This document shows, in pieces, positions 14,399-20,584 of a stretch of DNA of 25,291 nt. The notes under the pieces were generated by a model. The model saw nothing but the letters and a program-made list of their open reading frames with translations, had not been told where the DNA came from and ran no database searches. The stretch's first letter is position 1. Every line of letters begins with the position of its first letter. A program made the translations under genes and the position numbers. The DNA is from Flammeovirgaceae bacterium (GTDB taxonomy: Bacteria; Bacteroidota; Bacteroidia; Cytophagales; Cyclobacteriaceae). The stretch is from positions 1 through 25,291 of the forward strand of contig QIEB01000158.1 in the NCBI GenBank assembly GCA_003229495.1, in the 5' to 3' direction.

Positions 14399-15952
14399 TC
14401 AATTGGATTTATACATTCTTGCCACTGCTTCAGCACACCGGATTCCGTCCATTGCCGCAGACATAATTCCACCGGCATAACCTGCTCCTTCACCACAGGG
14501 CACCAATTGTTGCAGAGTTATAGGGTCACGCGGGATTTTGACAGGGGAAGAAGTACGACTTTCAACTCCCAACAATACTGCCTCATTAGTTAAATATCCT
14601 TTCAATTTTTTACCAAACGCCCTAAATCCATGTTTAATTCCATCTTCAATTTGAGAAGGGAGCACATCTCTCAGGCGTTGCGAACTTACTCCCGGTTGAT
14701 AAGAAGTGTCCGGAAGATCAGAGGACATACGCCCTTTTAAAAAATCCATTAGTCTTTGAGCCGGAGCAGTCTGTCTATTTCCAGCGATGACACAGGCATT
14801 TTTCTCGATAGATTGCTGAAAGTACATTCCGGCCAAAGGGCCATATTCATCAAACTTTGTGAAATCCCTCTGAGATACAGCAACTACAATCCCAGAATTG
14901 GCAAATTTCGAATCCCTTCTTGATGGGCTCATACCATTCACCACAATTTCCCCCTGAGTAGTAGTTGCGGGTACTATGAATCCACCTGGACACATACAAA
15001 ATGAAAATACCCCACGTTTGCGATCACCAACAATCTGATGGCTTAGGGAGTAAGAAGCAGCAGGAAGCAAGCCCCTGTTCTCACCGTGATACTGGATATT
15101 ATCAATCAATGACTGGGGATGTTCCACCCGAACCCCCAATGCAAATGGCTTTGGCTCAATGCGAATCCCAGCGGTGTGAAGCATCACATATATGTCCCTG
15201 GCACTATGGCCAGTAGCTAATATCACGGCATCCCCCTGGTACCTATGACCCGATCGGTCTAGTACACCGGCAATTTTACTATCCCTTACTATTACCTTAT
15301 CTATGGCGGAATTGAAGTGTACTTCCCCACCTGACATCAAAATAGACTCTCTTATTTCTTCAACAACACTTGGCAACTTGTTTGTACCTATATGGGGGTG
15401 CGCATCTACCAATATGTCCTCAGGAGCTCCATGTGAAACCAATATCTCCAATATCTTCTTAATGTCCCCTCTTTTCCTGGAACGCGTATACAACTTTCCA
15501 TCAGAGAAGGTGCCCGCTCCACCTTCGCCAAAACAATAATTGGAATCGGGATTTACCAGGTGTTGCTTATTAATGGCAACCAAATCCCGACGTCGGGATC
15601 TCACATCTTTTCCACGCTCAATAATTACTGGCTTTAACCCAATCTCAATCAGACGTAAGGCGGCAAATAAACCTGCTGGTCCCGCTCCCACAATAAGCAC
15701 CGGCTTTTTTTTGCCGACAGTTTGTAGTTGGTCCCTATAATTGAAATTTATCGCATCCGGTTCATCGGTATAAATATCTATTTGCAATTGCACCTGTACC
15801 GGCGCTTTACGGGCATCAATAGACCGTTTACAGACTTTGTAGTGTGCAACTTCATGGGCACGCGTTTGAAATTTCTTAACAAGGTATCCATCGAGTTTCT
15901 TTGGATCCAAAGCTATTTGTGGGGGCAATGATAGACTTATACTGGTTTTCAT
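14399..15952 (-). CDS. FAD-dependent oxidoreductase (COG2509-type)
   Basis: A predicted NAD(P)/FAD-binding dehydrogenase of about 517 residues, from a widespread family whose physiological substrate is unknown. The FAD-binding Rossmann motif PVLIVGAGPAGLFAALRL lies about 85 residues in, after an N-terminal domain (LDGYLVKKFQTRAHE) usual for this family. Further landmarks are CFGEGGAGTFSDGKL, VILATGHSARD, FSFCMCPGGFIVPA and a C-terminal PCGEGAGYAGGIMSAAMDG that closes over the flavin. The open frame extends upstream to a TTG at 16000, but that would overlap the preceding gene by 26 bp. The ATG at 15952 begins MKTSISLSLPP and leaves a 22-bp gap, so I prefer it. Probably co-transcribed with the MORN gene. 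Confidence 0.88.
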   Translation of the reverse strand: MKTSISLSLPPQIALDPKKLDGYLVKKFQTRAHEVAHYKVCKRSIDARKAPVQVQLQIDIYTDEPDAINFNYRDQLQTVGKKKPVLIVGAGPAGLFAALRLIEIGLKPVIIERGKDVRSRRRDLVAINKQHLVNPDSNYCFGEGGAGTFSDGKLYTRSRKRGDIKKILEILVSHGAPEDILVDAHPHIGTNKLPSVVEEIRESILMSGGEVHFNSAIDKVIVRDSKIAGVLDRSGHRYQGDAVILATGHSARDIYVMLHTAGIRIEPKPFALGVRVEHPQSLIDNIQYHGENRGLLPAASYSLSHQIVGDRKRGVFSFCMCPGGFIVPATTTQGEIVVNGMSPSRRDSKFANSGIVVAVSQRDFTKFDEYGPLAGMYFQQSIEKNACVIAGNRQTAPAQRLMDFLKGRMSSDLPDTSYQPGVSSQRLRDVLPSQIEDGIKHGFRAFGKKLKGYLTNEAVLLGVESRTSSPVKIPRDPITLQQLVPCGEGAGYAGGIMSAAMDGIRCAEAVARMYKSN

Positions 15953-15974
15953 CAATGTTAAGCGAACATAAGCA

Positions 15975-17831
15975 TTATCTTGCTTCCAGCATATATCCAA
16001 TATTTATTCCGAATCGGAACGGAATACTTAGTTTATCAGTATCCAGATCTTCAAATATTTGCTCGAATTCTTCAACTTCTGGATAATCCGCATCAAAATC
16101 ACGGTAACCGACACCAACACCTATAAAAGCATCAATGCTTATACCAGTACCCCCAGCATTCTTAATAAAACGATAACCTGCCAATAGTGAGTATTCAAAG
16201 CGTTTTTCTGCGGCGCCAATAACCGAACTATTTATGATGCCAAGTGAGTCCACAATATTCGCGAAGTGATCAACGGTACTAAATCGTAGCTCATGTCCAA
16301 AGTAGAACATCCCCATACGACGATCCGGATGGTAAAATTTTTGGCGAATGGCCAGTGAATACCCACGATCATAAATATCATTGATTTTGACGTTGCCGTC
16401 ACTGGTAAAAAAAGGGTCCCGAATGATGCTATATTGTAGCTCGTATCCCAATCTTTCCTGTAAATAATATTCGAAGGTGAATGGGATATTACCAAACGCC
16501 ATGGACACAGGGTTGAATCCTAGAATGATACCCCGGAACTCGTTTACCTGGGGTCTGAAATAGCGAATTTTCTTTTTCCTAAACAGGTATTCCGGCTTGT
16601 CGTAAACTACTTTTGTAGTATCCAGAGGCATTGATTTGTCCTCAATTACCCGGAATATAGGTTTGTTGTCTTCATAGTATGTCTTATAATATCCGGCCAG
16701 GCTCCCATCATTATTGTACAATATCCAGATTCCGGACTTAACACCCTCTTTGAGCGTACCCTCCATTTTTAAAGCTCCGTCCTTATAATATCCTTTATAT
16801 TCTCCCGTCCCGTTCACAAACCGGCTCTCCCCTTCAAGAATACCGTCATCATAATAGTATAGCCATTTACCTTCGTTAACACCATTCTTTACCAATCCAC
16901 TGATCTTCAATGCACCATTTTCATAGTATTCTTTGTAAAAGCCCTCCCCATTCTTGAACAGCCCTCGTCCTTTGATGCTCCCGTCATCATAATACAGATG
17001 CCAATAGCCGTCTTTTCGACCTGCATGCTCCGATCCCTGTGATGTTAATGTGCCATCACTATCATAATAAGCCCATTCTCCTTCGCTCAAGCCATTTTTA
17101 TAGGTTCCCCGAACTGATACTATTCCATTGGGGTGGTAAAACTCCCATAGTCCTTCTCTTACCCCATGGATGTAACCACCTCTGCCTTGGGTGGTACCAT
17201 TCTCGTAGTAGTATTCCCATGCTCCCTCGTTCTTATCATTTATCTTTATTCCAGAAGCTTTCAGCTTACTTGAAATATAGAATTCTTTATAATCTCCCCC
17301 ATCGTGCTGATAGTAGATCTGTGATTTTAACTCACCTCCCTCATAAAACCTGTTCCAAATCGAAACCCGCTGCCCTTTTTCAAATTCACCACGCGTTTTT
17401 AGCGTCCCATTCTCAAAGTAGTAATTCCAAACACCTTCTCTTTGACCCTCATACAAATCACCCTCCATGCTAAGGTTTCCGTTCTCATAAAAATACTTCC
17501 AATACCCATAGTTATGACCATCCCGGATCTCTCCTGACATTTTCATATTACCATTTTCAAAAAAGTACTCCCAGATACCCACAGGGTCATTTTCGAGGTA
17601 GCTTCCCTGCTCCTTTACCATCCCATCAATATAATATGAAGTGTAAGGCCCCTCCAGTAACTGGGTGTGGTTTTTTAAGAAATACTCATCCTTCTTTTTC
17701 TTTAAATCCTGATCAAAATAAGTGGTGACTTTCTGCCCCTGAGCAAGCACTTTTAGGGGAATCCCGATGAACATTATTGAAAAGAGTAGTGCAAACCTCA
17801 AAACCCACTTAATTCTGTTTAAACTTATCAA
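15975..17831 (-). CDS. Exported MORN-repeat (YwqK-like) protein with C-terminal outer-membrane-like domain
   Basis: About 618 residues from the TTG at 17831. That start gives a good signal peptide: ISLNRIKW, a hydrophobic core, then KVLAQ. The open frame extends to 18014, but this would run into the divergent gene at 17956; the internal ATG at 17774 would lose the basic signal-peptide residues. About 14 imperfect MORN-type repeats of 23-24 residues follow, with the pattern G-x-W-x-Y-Y-x-x-G-x-L-x-x-x-G. The last ~200 residues (FRGIILGFNPVSMAFG to the end) alternate in beta-strand fashion and end in FRFGINIGYMLEAR, suggesting a barrel in the outer membrane. Function unknown; the repeat family is often labelled toxin-antitoxin YwqK, with no toxin evident here. 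Confidence 0.8.
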   Translation of the reverse strand: MISLNRIKWVLRFALLFSIMFIGIPLKVLAQGQKVTTYFDQDLKKKKDEYFLKNHTQLLEGPYTSYYIDGMVKEQGSYLENDPVGIWEYFFENGNMKMSGEIRDGHNYGYWKYFYENGNLSMEGDLYEGQREGVWNYYFENGTLKTRGEFEKGQRVSIWNRFYEGGELKSQIYYQHDGGDYKEFYISSKLKASGIKINDKNEGAWEYYYENGTTQGRGGYIHGVREGLWEFYHPNGIVSVRGTYKNGLSEGEWAYYDSDGTLTSQGSEHAGRKDGYWHLYYDDGSIKGRGLFKNGEGFYKEYYENGALKISGLVKNGVNEGKWLYYYDDGILEGESRFVNGTGEYKGYYKDGALKMEGTLKEGVKSGIWILYNNDGSLAGYYKTYYEDNKPIFRVIEDKSMPLDTTKVVYDKPEYLFRKKKIRYFRPQVNEFRGIILGFNPVSMAFGNIPFTFEYYLQERLGYELQYSIIRDPFFTSDGNVKINDIYDRGYSLAIRQKFYHPDRRMGMFYFGHELRFSTVDHFANIVDSLGIINSSVIGAAEKRFEYSLLAGYRFIKNAGGTGISIDAFIGVGVGYRDFDADYPEVEEFEQIFEDLDTDKLSIPFRFGINIGYMLEAR

Positions 17832-17919
17832 GATTCCAGGCTGTCGGTCATTCAAGAGAAAGCTGGTAACCTGGAGGAAATTAATCTTATGACAGTGAAT
17901 GGTCCTGTTCGATAATATG

Positions 17920-17927
17920 TAAATTTG
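17920..17927 (+). promoter_or_regulatory. Candidate -7 promoter box (TAAATTTG) for the acyl-CoA dehydrogenase gene
   Basis: An exact TAnnTTTG match lies 28 bp before the ATG at 17956, in the gap between divergent genes. No -33 TTG is seen at the standard distance. Confidence 0.45.
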
Positions 17928-17955
17928 GATAATTTGAAGTAAACAAAATAACAAA

Positions 17956-19179
17956 ATGTCATCTAATACCTTACAAGGAGACAGATCTGAGGCAAATTCT
18001 ACCAGAACAGACAATTTCGAATCTCCGGACTTTTATCAGCTCGATGATCTTTTGACTGATGAACAAAAACTTATTCGAAGCTCAATGAGGGCATTTGTTA
18101 AAAAAGAAATTACGCCTTATGTAGAAGACTGGTGTCAACAAGCTAATTTCCCGGTGAAAATAGTAAAGAAGTTTGGTGAAATTGGGGCTTTTGGGCCCAC
18201 AATCCCCACCCAGTACGGAGGCGGTGGCCTTGATCATATTTCCTATGGCTTGATCATGCAAGAAATAGAAAGAGGGGACTCTGGCATGCGTAGTACCGCT
18301 TCTGTCCAGGGTTCTTTGGTGATGTATCCGATTTATATGTTTGGTACCGAAGAACAAAAAAGAAAGTACTTGCCCAGACTGGCCAGTGGAGAAGCGCTAG
18401 GCTGTTTTGGTCTGACTGAACCAGATCATGGATCTAACCCCGCTGGCATGACCACCAACTTCCGCGACCAGGGCGACCACTATCTTCTTAACGGTTCGAA
18501 AATGTGGATCTCTAACGCTCCCAAGGCTGAGGTCGCAATAGTATGGGCAAAAGACCAAAACAGCCGGATTCATGGACTGATCATAGAGCGGGGAATGGAG
18601 GGTTTTAGTACCCCTGAAACACACGGGAAGTGGTCCCTAAGAGCCAGCTGCACCGGTGAATTGGTGTTTGATAACGTTAAGGTTCCAAAAGAGAATTTGT
18701 TGCCGAACAAAAACGGATTGGGAGCTCCTTTGATGTGTCTGGACTCCGCCCGCTTCGGCATTGCCTGGGGGGCCATAGGAGCAGCTATGGACTGTTATTT
18801 CTCAGCTCGTCAATACGCATTGGAACGTGTTCAGTTTGAAAAGCCTATTGCTTCTTTCCAGTTGGTCCAGAAGAAGTTGTCTGAGATGCTTACCGAAATC
18901 ACCAAGGCTCAACTATTGAATTGGCGATTAGGTATCCTGATGGATAAAAATGAGGCCACCACCGCCCAGATATCGCTGGCAAAGAGAAATAATGTGGCTA
19001 TTGCTATAGAAATTGCCCGAGAAGCCAGACAGATCCACGGTGGAATGGGTATTACCGGAGACTATTCCATTATGCGTCATATGATGAACCTGGAGTCAGT
19101 AATCACCTATGAAGGTACTCATGACATTCACCTCCTTATTCTTGGTAATGAGATCACTGGTATTCCAGCATTTAGTTGA
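17956..19179 (+). CDS. gcdH: Acyl-CoA dehydrogenase, glutaryl-CoA dehydrogenase-like
   Basis: A flavin enzyme of 407 residues that closely resembles glutaryl-CoA dehydrogenase along its whole length. That enzyme oxidatively decarboxylates glutaryl-CoA to crotonyl-CoA in lysine and tryptophan breakdown. The catalytic base is Glu386 in TYEGTHDIHLLILG. Arg112-Ser113 in the MRSTASVQ segment correspond to the Arg-Ser pair that recognises the glutaryl carboxylate in the human enzyme. FGLTEPDHGSNP (151-162), WISN (184-187) and QIHGGMGITGDY (359-370) are standard family segments. The first ~28 residues are an extra polar extension. It stands alone: divergent from the MORN gene and convergent, 4 bp apart, with the DUF1573 gene. 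No other lysine-degradation gene is in the window, so the substrate is inferred from sequence. Confidence 0.9.
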   Translation: MSSNTLQGDRSEANSTRTDNFESPDFYQLDDLLTDEQKLIRSSMRAFVKKEITPYVEDWCQQANFPVKIVKKFGEIGAFGPTIPTQYGGGGLDHISYGLIMQEIERGDSGMRSTASVQGSLVMYPIYMFGTEEQKRKYLPRLASGEALGCFGLTEPDHGSNPAGMTTNFRDQGDHYLLNGSKMWISNAPKAEVAIVWAKDQNSRIHGLIIERGMEGFSTPETHGKWSLRASCTGELVFDNVKVPKENLLPNKNGLGAPLMCLDSARFGIAWGAIGAAMDCYFSARQYALERVQFEKPIASFQLVQKKLSEMLTEITKAQLLNWRLGILMDKNEATTAQISLAKRNNVAIAIEIAREARQIHGGMGITGDYSIMRHMMNLESVITYEGTHDIHLLILGNEITGIPAFS

Positions 19180-19183
19180 TCGA

Positions 19184-20263
19184 TTAGTTCCTGGGTCCTC
19201 GTAATCGCCCCTTTAATGTAAGAATTGCCACCGGTTGTTGTGGATCATCGGTGAATATTGTCACTGTTTTTTTCTGATTCCCTAATCGATCCTTAGTAAG
19301 AAACCTGACTGCAATGTTTGTTGATTCACCAGGATTCAACAGATCTGTTTCCAGGTTTATCCTAATACAATTGCAGCTCCCAAATACCTTTTTCAACCTG
19401 AGTGCCGACTGACCTTGGTTTTTAATTGGAAATTGTACATTTACTGTGTCGCCCTGTTGTTTTACACCAAAATCAATCTCGGTTTTGGTAAAGTAGACCC
19501 TAGGAGACTTAGAGTTCATTTCAGTAGGAATGTCTAATAAAGTTGCGGTAACGGAAAAATCCTTTCGAGCATCTTCCTGCTCATAGGTGAAAATAGCAAT
19601 GTCTTCTCTGAAAAACCCCAGATCGTTTTTAGCTCTTACATCATAATGGACCCAGACTTTACCTTTTGATTTGGGTTTAAGAGTATAGGGCTCGAAGGTT
19701 ACGGTTATGTGATTTGGCCCTTCCATGTCATCAGAAAACACTAGAATCTGATCACTATCATTATATACCTCAAAACTCTGTGAATAAAGAGACTTTTTAG
19801 TGATTGTCCCCAGATCTAAAAACTTTTGCTTGGTTCTTAGAGCTCCCATCTTCAGGGGATAATGTTCTGCCACAGATTCTGATGCAGGTTCCACAAACCC
19901 CTTTATTCTAAGTATTAAAGGATCAGGCTGCTCTTTATAATGCACCACCGCATTCTTTTCAAAGGGACCAGGTCTGTTATACGGATCAAATTGTATCTCA
20001 ATAAAACCCTCCTCACCTGCAGAAATTGGACCTGTAGACCAATTGGTGGAAGTGCATCCACAACTAGTGGTAACCTTTTCCACTTGTAAAAGGCCAGAAG
20101 TGAGATTAGTAAATGTGAAACGATGGCTCACTACACCCTGGTCATCTATTATTGTTCCAAGTTCTGCTATCGGTTCTTCGAAAGAAACAACCTCTAACTG
20201 TTGGGCCTTTATGGTTATGGCCGTCGATAACAAAATAAATATAAATATTAACCGTATATTCAT
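19184..20263 (-). CDS. Exported DUF1573 repeat protein
   Basis: A secreted or periplasmic protein of 359 residues from the ATG at 20263. An in-frame TTG three codons upstream is a weaker start. A signal peptide (NIRLIFIFILLSTAITIKAQ) is followed by about three immunoglobulin-like modules. The first and last show DUF1573 features: VSHRFTFTNLTSGLLQVEKV with SCGCTSTNW, and VQFPIKNQGQSALRLKKV with GSCNCI, each followed by a PG(E) and F.P turn. DUF1573 proteins are abundant in Bacteroidota; a general function has not been shown. The SCGC cysteines could bind metal or form a disulfide, which is inference. It converges with the acyl-CoA dehydrogenase gene. Confidence 0.85.
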   Translation of the reverse strand: MNIRLIFIFILLSTAITIKAQQLEVVSFEEPIAELGTIIDDQGVVSHRFTFTNLTSGLLQVEKVTTSCGCTSTNWSTGPISAGEEGFIEIQFDPYNRPGPFEKNAVVHYKEQPDPLILRIKGFVEPASESVAEHYPLKMGALRTKQKFLDLGTITKKSLYSQSFEVYNDSDQILVFSDDMEGPNHITVTFEPYTLKPKSKGKVWVHYDVRAKNDLGFFREDIAIFTYEQEDARKDFSVTATLLDIPTEMNSKSPRVYFTKTEIDFGVKQQGDTVNVQFPIKNQGQSALRLKKVFGSCNCIRINLETDLLNPGESTNIAVRFLTKDRLGNQKKTVTIFTDDPQQPVAILTLKGRLRGPRN

Positions 20264-20584
20264 TAGAGGCAAAGATCACCAAAACCGCTCAAATATTGAT
20301 ATTAATTTAATACTGATTTGGATCAATGTAATGTTGGGTTAAAGAATTGTGGTCGATTGTTTTCTTATCGGGCTTTCTTATTCGATCAAAAGCGCCTGTC
20401 ACAGCTGAATCGTTTTCGGCCTTTTTCGGCTAAATAGCGGCCGTTCAGATTACTACGGAAACCTACCTGGTAAACCATATTTGGCCACAGGAAGGCATTT
20501 GCAGATATCGTATCGTAGATTTAGACCTTAGGGGATTTGGTTCTTTGCAGCCACTGAGTTTTCCTAAACGGTGGCTTCGTTGCA
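20264..20584. other. Intergenic region downstream of the cyclase-hydrolase gene
   Basis: This 321-bp gap between two minus-strand genes has no credible reading frame. It contains half of a 12-bp inverted pair shared with the other flank of the cyclase gene (20436-20447), a 6-bp stem AGCCAC/GTGGCT (20549-20554 with 20571-20576) just past the cyclase stop, a near-duplicate TTTTCGGCC/TTTTTCGGCT (about 20413-20431), and a very AT-rich stretch (20287-20315) before the DUF1573 gene that may hold its promoter. I could not assign an exact TAnnTTTG box. Confidence 0.6.
20436..20447. repeat. Left copy of a 12-bp inverted repeat flanking the cyclase-hydrolase gene
   Basis: AGCGGCCGTTCA here is the exact reverse complement of TGAACGGCCGCT at 23299-23310, so the pair brackets the 20585-23215 gene. 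Twelve-base inverted pairs arise by chance in a window this size, and the core CGGCCG is itself palindromic. The placement is suggestive, not proof of mobility. Confidence 0.45.

Noticed and set aside
15953..16000. N-terminal extension of the FAD oxidoreductase to a TTG at 16000
   Set aside because: It would overlap the upstream gene, and the added residues lack family similarity; the ATG at 15952 fits better.
17039..17473. 144-codon open frame antisense to the MORN repeats
   Set aside because: The His/Ser/Leu-rich periodic product is what the reverse strand of the repeated Tyr/Gly/Asn codons would give; it is a by-product of the repeat.
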